From assembly GCF_004359215.1 (NCBI RefSeq), contig NC_090616.1, positions 1,287,068 to 1,304,672 of the forward strand: a DNA stretch of 17,605 nucleotides. The letters are read 5' to 3'. A program made the position numbers and the translations under genes. Below the pieces are notes generated by a model, which saw nothing but the letters and a program-made list of their open reading frames with translations, did not search any database and was not told the DNA's origin. Of this stretch, positions 9,733 through 17,605 are shown one piece after another; the stretch's first letter is position 1; the number at the start of each line of letters is the position of its first letter. Origin of the DNA: Bremia lactucae (lineage: Eukaryota; Oomycota; Peronosporomycetes; Peronosporales; Peronosporaceae).

Positions 9733-9932
9733 CTTAAATTTTGAACTGCCAGAAGTTCGCGGAAATCGCTTGAGGGTGTCACAATTCGAGTTATGACAAA
9801 TCCATTGTAAACAACAAATACAAATTCGTGTGGGAAAAATACAAAGGACCTGGTGTCTCGTTTTATAAGTATTATTTCCTACAAGAGGAATTACAATTAT
9901 TATTTCCTAGAAGAGGATATAAACAAAGAAAT
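9580..9932. repeat. Imperfect tandem repeat, period about 203 bp
   Basis: 9580-9720 and 9783-9932 share aattcgagttatg, then tataagtattattt, then a long block from aagaggaattac to cctagaagagga, at offsets 202-203. The second unit has an open frame ending in TAA at about 9964 with the words VWEKYKGPG and LLFPRRGYK, which I do not recognise. The first unit is broken by a stop. It may be the blended core re-reading its own downstream sequence. Copy 2 keeps only the second unit (12970-13119). Confidence 0.5.
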
Positions 9933-10149
9933 ACACAAATTTTATCTTTATTAATTTTGACTTAAATAGTTCCAATTATACAAAATTTGGTATTATGGAT
10001 GCAATAAGGCATTAGCTCTATTAATTGGTTTATTTAAGTCTTAATCAACCCCGCCAATCGTTACTAGACACGATTGTGCGGTGCGCAAGTAGGCGCCATA
10101 CTTAGTTGGATATTAATGTAATAAGTTCAGTAGATCGTTACGTAGGAAC

Positions 10150-10367
10150 TAAATATATTAATACAGTTTTTCTTTTCCCTAATTCTAATCCTTTAAATAA
10201 CCTTTCCTAGCTAAAGACCCTTAGCTACTTAGAATTCTTCCTCTGTGCTCTTGTGTAGTGAAGTTTCGAGGCGCCCAAGGTATTTTACCGTATCCGTCCG
10301 CTGAAGGCTGTAATCAGCGTAAGAATAACTTGTACTGATTAGTACTAGGGAAAGGTGCCTCGTTACA
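10150..10367 (+). repeat. LTR 3' portion, copy 1
   Basis: Contains ttaatacagttttt, a pyrimidine-rich tract and cttcctctg, and ends in gtgcctcgttaca at 10367. These are the same landmarks, in the same order, as in the complete LTRs at 15465-17235, so this is the end of a diverged LTR of that superfamily. I cannot see its 5' end (no TGTAACG between 9733 and 10150). The pol remnants follow on the same strand, which makes it the 5' LTR of the dead Gypsy element. The same sequence recurs at 13337-13554. Confidence 0.6.
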
Positions 10368-10669
10368 ATAATAGCAGCAAAGCTTAAGCAACACTGCAGT
10401 TGTAGCTCGACTGGGGTCCGCTTCCCAGTAAAAAGTCGTGGTGACTCGAAGAATTTGTACCCGACAGATTAGGACGATCAAAGGCACGTCTAAACGAGTG
10501 GCCTTTGGATCAATTCCTATTAAAGAGGACGGACCTTCGAACGTTTTTAGGCACTGGTCCGAGATGGCGTGGGTGTTCGAAACCGTCAAAGACAAAATTG
10601 CGGAGGCATCCTCATTTAAGGTGCTCCGGCAAATTTTAAATCTGCCAAGGAGATAGTAAACTCCCGGAG

Positions 10670-11060
10670 ATGTCGTGGGATCTGTTCCTTGCTGAATTAC
10701 AGGAAGGAAAGATCCAAGAAGTAGTCACACCATTTTCAGAAGAGAACTTGGTGGACTATTGCTCGTCGTCCACAATGGACGAGAGCGTCCTAGAAACGGA
10801 CAAAAAGTAACGGTTTACTGCTCAAGGGTGGGATGCTTTGAGAGACAATCCGTTCTTTGAGGTTCTATGGAAACATCGCGATGTGTTCCCAGAAGAAGTG
10901 CCGATCCGCCTACCAGCAGATAGGGGTATCGAGCACATAATTGACCTCGGACCTGGCACCAAGTAATGTGTGACCAGTCAATGGCTGTTGCCAAAATAAC
11001 AAGTCGATTACATCGATCAGGTCTTCGGCAAGCGATCCATGGCGGGGCATGTACGTTGCT
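10670..11060 (+). pseudogene. pol: Gypsy reverse transcriptase remnant, copy 1
   Basis: One frame from 10670 reads the linker before RT and the RT N-terminus: WDLFLAEL, then SSSTMDESVLE, DVFPEEVP, LPADRG and DLGPGTK, the usual oomycete Ty3/Gypsy wording. In-frame TAA stops at 10808, 10964 and 10997 interrupt it; the second replaces the expected Tyr after GTK. After AGHVR near 11055 the sequence jumps to RNase H, so the whole RT catalytic core including the YxDD motif is missing. Inactive. The identical remnant is at 13857-14247. Confidence 0.8.
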
Positions 11061-11083
11061 CTTGCCAACTTTCGAGTGCACCG

Positions 11084-11260
11084 AACCATTTCTGGTTTAT
11101 ATGGATCACGCATCACTGCGGACCCCTCACTCACCGCACCTCTTCCCTAGAATGGCAGATGGCTCACACTCTTCTCTGAATTTATTTTCAAAGATGAATA
11201 TAAGCCAGGAAAGACGACTGTCTTGGCTGACGCTTTATCGCGCAGGCTTCAAAGTAAGAC
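11084..11260 (+). pseudogene. pol: Gypsy RNase H C-terminal remnant, copy 1
   Basis: FLVYMDHASLRT is read from about 11087, and after a frame change YKPGKTTVLADALSRR lies around 11205-11250. These are the DH...SLR and pG...ADaLSR signatures of Ty3/Gypsy RNase H. The part before them and the join to RT are deleted. The identical remnant is at 14271-14447. Confidence 0.8.
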
Positions 11261-11460
11261 ACCAGGAAAGTGTGTCTACTGCTAAACACAATTTAGCCGT
11301 CAACGTTGGCAGCCACGAAGGCATACCACGTGACGAGCTCGTTCGCCTCCGGAATAAAGCATAGCTACAACCAGGACGAACATTGTCGCCTAAATCTACA
11401 CCGTCCAGCATTGCGCCATTGAAGCCGCTACCGATTCCAACCAGCTGTTTGAAGTCAGTA

Positions 11461-11725
11461 AGTCTGGACTTCATGTTTGGCATGCCGCCCGATCATAAGG
11501 GTCGGACGGGGCTCGTCGTCTTTGTAGACAGACTGAGCTAAATGGTGTTTTTTGCACCATGTGAAACATCGATCACTGGCAAGGAGGCACCTCTCTTGTT
11601 CCTGGATAATTTTACCGACTACACGAGATGCCCGAGTCCATAGTATCGGACTGGAATCCACGTTTTACGTCTGGTTTTTGGCGACATGTGTTCGAGCTGC
11701 TAGGTAGCAAGCTCCACATGTCGAC
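11461..11725 (+). pseudogene. pol: Gypsy integrase core remnant, copy 1 (cut by the N)
   Basis: Reads LDFMFGMP, then LVVFVDRLS, a TAA, a one- or two-base frameshift near 11616, then VSDWNPRFTSGFWRHVFELL and HMST. D467 of the retroviral-type DDE core would be the Asp in LDFMFG or VFVD; the second catalytic Asp is in VSDWNPRF (about 11648-11650). The sequence stops at the N in 11726, exactly where copy 2 continues with ADHPQTDGQT. Confidence 0.82.
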
Positions 11726-11726
11726 N
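11726..11726. other. Single ambiguous base at the repeat junction
   Basis: The only N in the window. It sits precisely between copy 1 (ending in gtcgac inside integrase) and copy 2 (starting caccagcag inside the Tudor-knot gene). Scaffolding programs often write one N where two contigs overlap and the estimated gap is zero or negative. Confidence 0.95.
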
Positions 11727-12305
11727 CACCAGCAGTTGATAGCCATAAAGCGTTGCTCCGCACAATTTCAATCTCTTGCAACCCTTTTTGATCTTCTTTC
11801 GCTGTCGACTTTTCTTTGTTTTGACCCGTCCGCGTTCCGTCTGCTTTGGCAATGTCTTTAACGCTCGAGTGGGCACTAGTGGACTCAAGGCATCAGGGAC
11901 TACTTCGTCGGTGATTAAACTAGCGCGTACAGCAGCGTGTCTCGTTGGGGTCATTAATGTGAGGAATGGCAACACCTTGTTTTCTTGTTTCTCCACCAAA
12001 GGCTCCGATGGTATCGTAGAGCGCAATAGGTTCTGTGGCACGTACATGACTTTGAGGACTTTAGAAGTTAAAAAAAATATTGCCAAGTCAATCCACAATA
12101 CTTCGTCACTCAATTTGAATTGCCTGTGCTGAAGGCTAAGTGGACATTTACGAATGTCTTCAAAGAGCGCGGAGATCTTCCTGAAAGAGAGGTTGGTGGT
12201 CCACACAACTTCAACATGCAAATCTTCGAGCAAGTGCGACCAAACCCTTCCATCTTGGAGATGCATAATTTGTTGGCGTCGGATGTGCATGACTCCAGCC
12301 AGCAT
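11727..12305 (-). pseudogene. Truncated duplicate of the Tudor-knot gene 5' end
   Basis: Identical to 8626-9204 of the Tudor-knot gene. It encodes the first 190 or so residues from the ATG at 12303-12305 and is cut at the N just before the Tudor-knot domain, so it cannot make the domain. Either a real broken duplicate or the same allele sequenced twice. Confidence 0.85.
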
Positions 12306-12419
12306 ACGTGGTGATATCTCTGCCGTAGTTTCTGCCAAGGATGCTACATTTTTTTCAGCGCAGAGAAGTAAGAGTCTCCTTTTGATTTTGAAGGATTTAG
12401 GAGTAGCAACGCTGACTTT

Positions 12420-12689
<270 letters not shown>

Positions 12690-12692
<3 letters not shown>

Positions 12693-12746
12693 ACCTTTTA
12701 CAATATTCTCGTAAACCTTAATTCTACCAGCAACATCATCAGATTT
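12690..12746 (-). pseudogene. rpoB: Bacterial RNA polymerase beta subunit C-terminal fragment
   Basis: The minus strand reads [19 protein letters not shown], the conserved stretch just before the GIPESFNV motif near the end of bacterial RpoB. It stops at GD and passes in frame into the lnt piece, sharing the GAT codon at 12690-12692 as possible microhomology. On its other side the sequence returns to the stretch shared with copy 1 (ttcgacgttgg). Confidence 0.75.
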
Positions 12747-12919
12747 CGACGTTGGTTTACTCCTGGCCCAAAGAGTACTGTAGATACACATTCTGCCAAT
12801 TTTCAGTCTACAAAATCGTCGATGGCACTTTCCGAATGTAAGAAAAAAATATCGATTCCTTCGGATCTCGTTGATCTCGAAAACGGTTTTCTCTAATTGG
12901 ACAATTCTAAAAAAAACTC
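12747..12919. other. Remainder of the copy 2 variable core
   Basis: AT-rich sequence with an open plus-strand stretch (about 12745-12893, containing [20 protein letters not shown] and ending at TAA). I do not recognise it. It partly matches 9325-9400 and 9464-9540 of copy 1. Confidence 0.4.
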
Positions 12920-13336
12920 CTTAAATTTTGAACTGCCAGAAGTTCGCGGAAATCGCTTGAGGGTGTCACAATTCGAGTTATGACAAATCCATTGTAAACA
13001 ACAAATACAAATTCGTGTGGGAAAAATACAAAGGACCTGGTGTCTCGTTTTATAAGTATTATTTCCTACAAGAGGAATTACAATTATTATTTCCTAGAAG
13101 AGGATATAAACAAAGAAATACACAAATTTTATCTTTATTAATTTTGACTTAAATAGTTCCAATTATACAAAATTTGGTATTATGGATGCAATAAGGCATT
13201 AGCTCTATTAATTGGTTTATTTAAGTCTTAATCAACCCCGCCAATCGTTACTAGACACGATTGTGCGGTGCGCAAGTAGGCGCCATACTTAGTTGGATAT
13301 TAATGTAATAAGTTCAGTAGATCGTTACGTAGGAAC

Positions 13337-13554
13337 TAAATATATTAATACAGTTTTTCTTTTCCCTAATTCTAATCCTTTAAATAACCTTTCCTAGCTA
13401 AAGACCCTTAGCTACTTAGAATTCTTCCTCTGTGCTCTTGTGTAGTGAAGTTTCGAGGCGCCCAAGGTATTTTACCGTATCCGTCCGCTGAAGGCTGTAA
13501 TCAGCGTAAGAATAACTTGTACTGATTAGTACTAGGGAAAGGTGCCTCGTTACA
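13337..13554 (+). repeat. LTR 3' portion, copy 2
   Basis: Identical to 10150-10367 at offset 3187, ending in cgttaca at 13554. Same interpretation as the first copy: the 3' part of the 5' LTR of a decayed Gypsy element. Confidence 0.6.
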
Positions 13555-13856
13555 ATAATAGCAGCAAAGCTTAAGCAACACTGCAGTTGTAGCTCGACTG
13601 GGGTCCGCTTCCCAGTAAAAAGTCGTGGTGACTCGAAGAATTTGTACCCGACAGATTAGGACGATCAAAGGCACGTCTAAACGAGTGGCCTTTGGATCAA
13701 TTCCTATTAAAGAGGACGGACCTTCGAACGTTTTTAGGCACTGGTCCGAGATGGCGTGGGTGTTCGAAACCGTCAAAGACAAAATTGCGGAGGCATCCTC
13801 ATTTAAGGTGCTCCGGCAAATTTTAAATCTGCCAAGGAGATAGTAAACTCCCGGAG

Positions 13857-14247
13857 ATGTCGTGGGATCTGTTCCTTGCTGAATTACAGGAAGGAAAGAT
13901 CCAAGAAGTAGTCACACCATTTTCAGAAGAGAACTTGGTGGACTATTGCTCGTCGTCCACAATGGACGAGAGCGTCCTAGAAACGGACAAAAAGTAACGG
14001 TTTACTGCTCAAGGGTGGGATGCTTTGAGAGACAATCCGTTCTTTGAGGTTCTATGGAAACATCGCGATGTGTTCCCAGAAGAAGTGCCGATCCGCCTAC
14101 CAGCAGATAGGGGTATCGAGCACATAATTGACCTCGGACCTGGCACCAAGTAATGTGTGACCAGTCAATGGCTGTTGCCAAAATAACAAGTCGATTACAT
14201 CGATCAGGTCTTCGGCAAGCGATCCATGGCGGGGCATGTACGTTGCT
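13857..14247 (+). pseudogene. pol: Gypsy reverse transcriptase remnant, copy 2
   Basis: Identical to the remnant at 10670-11060, including the three in-frame TAA stops (13995, 14151 and 14184). The RT palm with its catalytic Asp residues is deleted. Confidence 0.8.
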
Positions 14248-14270
14248 CTTGCCAACTTTCGAGTGCACCG

Positions 14271-14447
14271 AACCATTTCTGGTTTATATGGATCACGCAT
14301 CACTGCGGACCCCTCACTCACCGCACCTCTTCCCTAGAATGGCAGATGGCTCACACTCTTCTCTGAATTTATTTTCAAAGATGAATATAAGCCAGGAAAG
14401 ACGACTGTCTTGGCTGACGCTTTATCGCGCAGGCTTCAAAGTAAGAC
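14271..14447 (+). pseudogene. pol: Gypsy RNase H remnant, copy 2
   Basis: Identical to 11084-11260; carries the MDHASLRT and ADALSRR signatures in two different frames. Confidence 0.8.
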
Positions 14448-14647
14448 ACCAGGAAAGTGTGTCTACTGCTAAACACAATTTAGCCGTCAACGTTGGCAGC
14501 CACGAAGGCATACCACGTGACGAGCTCGTTCGCCTCCGGAATAAAGCATAGCTACAACCAGGACGAACATTGTCGCCTAAATCTACACCGTCCAGCATTG
14601 CGCCATTGAAGCCGCTACCGATTCCAACCAGCTGTTTGAAGTCAGTA

Positions 14648-15186
14648 AGTCTGGACTTCATGTTTGGCATGCCGCCCGATCATAAGGGTCGGACGGGGCT
14701 CGTCGTCTTTGTAGACAGACTGAGCTAAATGGTGTTTTTTGCACCATGTGAAACATCGATCACTGGCAAGGAGGCACCTCTCTTGTTCCTGGATAATTTT
14801 ACCGACTACACGAGATGCCCGAGTCCATAGTATCGGACTGGAATCCACGTTTTACGTCTGGTTTTTGGCGACATGTGTTCGAGCTGCTAGGTAGCAAGCT
14901 CCACATGTCGACGGCAGATCATCCCCAGACCGATGGCCAAACAGGCGGGCCAATCGGGTCGTGGCGGATGTCTCACGCACTATAGCAACTCCCATAGAAT
15001 GGAGCAAGCAATTGCCCTTTGTGGAGTTCGCTATAAAACAGTGTCCACGCCAGTACGGGTGAGACACCTTTATATTAACGGACTGCGCCATCCTCGGACC
15101 CCAGTCTCGTTTGTGCGCAGCCCAAGTCTTAGTGAGAAAGGACCCCTCACTATGCTCGGTGCGAAAGAGTGGTTAATATAACTACG
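14648..15186 (+). pseudogene. pol: Gypsy integrase remnant, copy 2 (longer)
   Basis: As copy 1 up to 14912, then continues with ADHPQTDGQT. The codon for the catalytic Glu that should follow is reduced to two bases (gg at about 14944-14945), which shifts the frame; the next frame reads RANRVVADV, IEWSKQLPFVEFA, and after further shifts SVHASTGETP and YINGLRHPRTPVSFV. These are the usual integrase landmarks in the usual order. Several frameshifts and the lost Glu make it inactive. Confidence 0.85.
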
Positions 15187-15464
15187 TCCTATGACCGATC
15201 TCTTGGCGGTATCATAGTCGAGTTTGATGCTAGAAGTGTGAGCGAGGCTCAACGCTTTGTGGATGAGCGATCAGCCATCACACGAAAAGTTCGTGACGCG
15301 ATGGCAAGCGCACATAACAAACAAAATGAATATGCTGCCCGAAATGGCCGCAAAATCAATATACGTTTTAGTGTTGGAGCTGCACTGCTACTCTACCTAA
15401 AAATGCCGTTTCCGCACTACCTGGAGGTACTATGAAGCCATTGCCGCGTTGCATTGGGCCATTT
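15187..15464 (+). pseudogene. pol: Gypsy integrase C-terminal (GPF) remnant
   Basis: The frame from about 15250 reads QRFVDERSAITRKVRDAMA, then NKQNEYAARNGRK and RFSVGA. After a frameshift, LPRCIGPF follows. This is the region between the integrase core and the GPY/F domain of Ty3/Gypsy elements. It breaks off at GPF exactly where an LTR begins (15465), so the LTR inserted into, or recombined with, this older element. Confidence 0.8.
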
Positions 15465-15917
15465 TGTAACGCGGTGTATCGTTACATGAAATTAACACTT
15501 AAAGGTTGTTAATAAATATATTATCTAAAACGTAGATAATATTTGGAGGATATTTCTTTAAATAGTAATGTTCAGAAATCTTATCCATAAATAGGTATAG
15601 GCCATTAAATCTATTTAATTCGCAGACTAATCAAATGTAGATGCAAACAAAAGAGAGAGACAGATAAGATAAGATAAGATTTCAGTTGCATGTATAGTAC
15701 TAGTTTATAATTAAGTTAGAGTTAACAGATAGAAAGAAGATATACTTAATTATATTAATACAGTTTTTATTTTACCCTCTTTAAGCTAGTTACCTCAAAG
15801 AAAAGTCTTCCTCTGCACGTACGAGTGTACGTGAAATAACGCAAGGCACCACTCGCAACTGAAGCAGCGCGAAGTGGACTTGTACTAAAGCAGTACAAGT
15901 CGTAGTGCCCCGTTCCA
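15465..15917 (+). repeat. LTR A, 453 bp
   Basis: Begins TGTAACG and ends gtgccccgttcca, the expected CGTTACA with one change. It is close to LTR C in sequence and has the same length. Landmarks in order: a terminal hairpin TGTAACG...CGTTACA within the first 22 bases, a (gataa)n run at 15663-15680, ttaatacagttttt, cttcctctgcacg, then hairpins at 15816-15822/15827-15833 and 15877-15886/15892-15901. No polypurine tract precedes it and no clear target-site duplication is visible. Confidence 0.85.
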
Positions 15918-16154
15918 AGATGATACTACGGCAGACGAAATGTCTGCCGCAAGAGACAATAATTCGTCGTTCATGGCTGCATGCCGCAGCTAAAGTTTCC
16001 GCACTATTCGCTGACCGCATGGACACGTTAACCATGCGACAGAATTGAAATAGATGGTTCTGAACAATCAACATCGTTTTCAATTAAGTGATCTTATAGT
16101 GACCAATATATTCAATGACAGTCATTGTGATTATCGTTTTTGAGGGAGGGGTGA
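15918..16154 (+). mobile_element. Deleted retroelement interior between LTRs A and B
   Basis: 237 bp. The left part reads DDTTADEMSAARDNNSSFMA in one frame, similar in position and in the DD-start to the gag-like protein after LTR C, so it is probably a gag 5' remnant; the primer-binding site and leader are missing. Perfect hairpins lie at 15929-15936/15942-15949, 15976-15980/15986-15990 and 16016-16022/16032-16038. The right end is a polypurine tract directly before LTR B. Everything between gag and the tract is deleted. Confidence 0.65.
16142..16154 (+). promoter_or_regulatory. Polypurine tract
   Basis: gagggaggggtga lies immediately before the TGTAAC of LTR B. A polypurine tract abutting an LTR primes plus-strand synthesis and marks that LTR as a 3' LTR of an element transcribed on the plus strand. 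Confidence 0.75.
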
Positions 16155-16584
16155 TGTAACGGTGTGTTTCATTACATAGTATTAACACTTAAAAGCTGTT
16201 AATAAAAATGTTATAAAAGGTAGAAAAATATTTGGAGAATATACTTCACGCAGTAAAGCTTATCCATTTGTAGATATAGGCCATTATATCTACTTGCTCC
16301 GCGGTCCAGTCAGCACTGGACGCGCGCAAAGAAAGAGACAGATAAGACTTTGTCTCGTGTTTTGTATTAGCATAAAATTAAGTTAGTATTAAATAGATAG
16401 AAACAGAAAAACTTAATTATATTAAATACAGTTTACTTTTATCCCTTTTTAAAGCAAGTGTTTTAAAAGGAGTCTTCCTCTGCACGTACAAGTGTACGTG
16501 AAGTGACGTGTGGTACCACTTGCACTGAATCAGTGCAAAGTGGACTTAAAATTAAACAGTACAAGTCGGCAGTGTCCAGTTACA
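16155..16584 (+). repeat. LTR B, 430 bp, a diverged subtype
   Basis: Begins TGTAACG, ends cagttaca. Same landmarks as LTRs A and C, but clearly more different from both than they are from each other. Hairpins: 16483-16489/16494-16500 and a 12-bp stem at 16516-16528/16530-16543. The polypurine tract on its left marks it as a 3' LTR. Confidence 0.85.
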
Positions 16585-16782
16585 GCACTAGTCTAAAAAG
16601 CTACGGGGGTGATCTCACCCAGCAGCAACAAATACATTTTGAGTCAAAGAGCTCCTTGTGACGCAGAAGATTTGCGCCATGTAGATTTCAAAAAGAGTGA
16701 CCTTTGTTTCGGTCTTGTCCAAGAGGACAAACTTTGAAACAACTTACAAGCTGATGCCTTTACTATCGTCGGCCGTGGTAAT
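16585..16782 (+). mobile_element. Deleted retroelement interior between LTRs B and C
   Basis: 198 bp without a long frame and without a visible polypurine tract before LTR C. Short hairpins (16607-16612/16615-16620; 16704-16710/16736-16742 enclosing 16715-16720/16725-16730) match the style of the gag region. Probably a scrap of leader or gag from another copy. Confidence 0.5.
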
Positions 16783-17235
16783 TGTAACGGGGTGTATCGT
16801 TACATGAAATTAACACTTAAAGGTTATTAATTAATATATTTTCTAAAAGGTAGATAATATTTGGAGGATATTACTTTATATAGTAATGTTCAGAATTCTT
16901 ATCCATAAATAGGTATAGGCCATTATATCTATTTATTCCGCAGACTAATCAGCTGCAGGAGTAATCAAAGAGAGTTACAGATAAGATAGAGATAAGAATT
17001 CATTTACATGTTTAGTATTAAATTATAATTAAGTTAGCATCTACAGAGATAGAACAAGAGACACTTAATTATATTTAATACACTTTTCATTTTACCCTCT
17101 TAAGTCTAGTTGTCTTTAGAGAAGTCTTCCTCTGCACGTACAGTGTACGTCACCTAACGTAAGGCACCACTCGCAACTGAAGCAGTGTGAAGTGGACTTG
17201 TACTGAAACAGTACAAGTCGTAGTGCCCCGTTACA
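16783..17235 (+). repeat. LTR C, 453 bp, probable 5' LTR
   Basis: Begins TGTAACG and ends gtgccccgttaca at 17235, with intact terminal words. It is followed two bases later by TGG (17238-17240), the expected start of a tRNA primer-binding site, and then by an open gag-like frame. This makes it the 5' LTR of an element that continues beyond the window. Confidence 0.85.
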
Positions 17236-17237
17236 CC

Positions 17238-17252
17238 TGGTAGCACTTTGTA
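17238..17252 (+). promoter_or_regulatory. Candidate primer-binding site
   Basis: tggtagcactttgta starts with TGG, complementary to a tRNA CCA end, two bases after LTR C. I cannot name the tRNA. Confidence 0.4.
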
Positions 17253-17271
17253 GTCCGTCCAAGGACCACAT

Positions 17272-17597
17272 TTCCCACATCTAACATGGACATGTTAGAT
17301 GATAGTGGGAATACGCATCACGTTTCCCCTGAAAGCTACTCCTTTCTAAGTGATATAGAAAGGAGTGCGGTTGAACGAATGAGTTCGACCGTAGGAAACG
17401 ATGCAATCCTGGCATTACTGTCCAACTTAGACAGAGATGCCCTCCATTCAACCGTCGCCAAGTTCATACAACATGAACTTGACGAGATGAAGGAAAAAGT
17501 AGCCTTGCTGAATCAGCAAGGCTCTCAACAGGCGGAACTGTTGAGATTACAACAGGTACAGACCCCTGTACCTGGGATGACGCAAACGCGTCGTCCC
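17272..17597 (+). repeat. Chain of consecutive hairpins over the gag start
   Basis: Stems, checked base by base: 17272-17288/17291-17311 (17 bp, four-base bulge); 17321-17327/17394-17400 enclosing 17338-17348/17356-17366 (11 bp) and 17368-17376/17383-17391 (9 bp, one G-U); 17411-17422/17430-17441; 17453-17467/17473-17484 (12 bp, three-base bulge); 17501-17510/17514-17523 (10 bp); 17524-17531/17538-17545 (8 bp); 17553-17561/17566-17574 (9 bp); 17574-17583/17588-17597 (10 bp, one G-U). The stems differ in sequence, so this is not a repeat array. Confidence 0.85.
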
Positions 17598-17605
17598 GAA
17601 ACTCT
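17286..17605 (+). CDS. gag: Gag-like protein of an LTR retrotransposon, 5' part
   Basis: Starts at the ATG 17286-17288 (a second in-frame ATG is at 17292) and is open to the window end, 106 codons without a stop. The N-terminus is acidic (MDMLDDSG); residues about 60-95 are rich in Leu, Gln and Glu (DEMKEKVALLNQQ, AELLRLQQ) and likely form a coiled coil, as in Gag capsid proteins that self-assemble. I recognise no zinc knuckle in the part visible. The assignment to gag rests on its position after LTR and primer site. The coding sequence is built almost entirely of consecutive inverted repeats, described in the findings. It appears intact, unlike the dead pol to its left, so the element may be young. 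Confidence 0.7.
   Translation, partial: MDMLDDSGNTHHVSPESYSFLSDIERSAVERMSSTVGNDAILALLSNLDRDALHSTVAKFIQHELDEMKEKVALLNQQGSQQAELLRLQQVQTPVPGMTQTRRPET

Larger units (their letters stand above)
8626..11725. repeat. Direct repeat, copy 1 (3100 bp)
   Basis: The first of two direct copies. 8626-9315 matches 11727-12416 at offset 3101, and 9733-11725 matches 12920-14912 at offset 3187. I found no mismatch in the blocks compared by eye. The core 9316-9732 differs from that of copy 2. The copy begins inside the Tudor-knot gene and ends inside a Gypsy integrase, so neither boundary is a natural element end. Confidence 0.9.

Noticed and set aside
9524..9796. A 90-codon plus-strand gene
   Set aside because: It lies in the degenerate copy 1 core and the frame is broken in the paired repeat unit.
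10314..10656. Small frames repeated exactly at 13501-13843
   Set aside because: Their identity reflects the 3.1-kb duplication, not selection; they overlap the LTR end and non-coding leader and show no family motif.
15663..15680. (gataa)n microsatellite
   Set aside because: Only three to four units and part of the LTR itself; LTR C has a broken version at the same place.
15790..16083. A 97-codon minus-strand gene
   Set aside because: It is antisense to the LTR A tail and gag remnant; the open frame follows from the inverted repeats there.
17272..17597. CRISPR array or integron attC sites
   Set aside because: The hairpins have different sequences and no common repeat unit or spacer length, and they lie in an open retroelement frame after an LTR.

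Overview
The window looks like a piece of an oomycete nuclear genome (Peronosporales-like: Phytophthora or a downy mildew). The reasons are long intron-free host genes packed close together, a START-plus-FYVE protein of the kind expanded in oomycetes, and Ty3/Gypsy pol remnants with the oomycete wording of the RT linker and integrase. This identification is inference; no rRNA or organelle sequence is present to fix it.

Layout. 1-279 is a hairpin-dense, LTR-like repeat fragment. 280-970 holds nothing I recognise. Three host genes follow, all on the minus strand: a START/FYVE lipid-binding protein (971-2239), a large ATRX/ARIP4-type SNF2 chromatin remodeller with a zinc ribbon and a C-terminal BRCT domain (3160-6963), and a Tudor-knot (chromo-barrel) protein (7129-about 9204). 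The last two are only 165 bp apart and both are chromatin-type proteins, so a shared nuclear role is plausible but not shown.

From 8626 the window is dominated by a direct duplication of about 3.1 kb. Copy 1 (8626-11725) and copy 2 (11727-14912) are separated by a single N at 11726. Each copy carries the 5' end of the Tudor-knot gene, a variable core, an LTR tail and a dead Gypsy pol. The flanks look identical, but the cores differ. The core of copy 2 is a patchwork of short bacterial gene pieces (rpe, lnt, rpoB and one unidentified). The lone N and the blended core of copy 1 make an assembly overlap or gap-fill artefact a serious alternative to a real duplication and real transfer.

From 15465 to the end are three LTRs in the same orientation (15465-15917, 16155-16584, 16783-17235), separated by two short deleted interiors. 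The third is followed by an open gag-like frame that runs off the window. The gag start region is folded almost end to end into consecutive, nearly perfect hairpins while remaining an open frame. The LTR tails, both short interiors and the first 279 bp show the same style. This hairpin-chain coding sequence is the most unusual feature I see.
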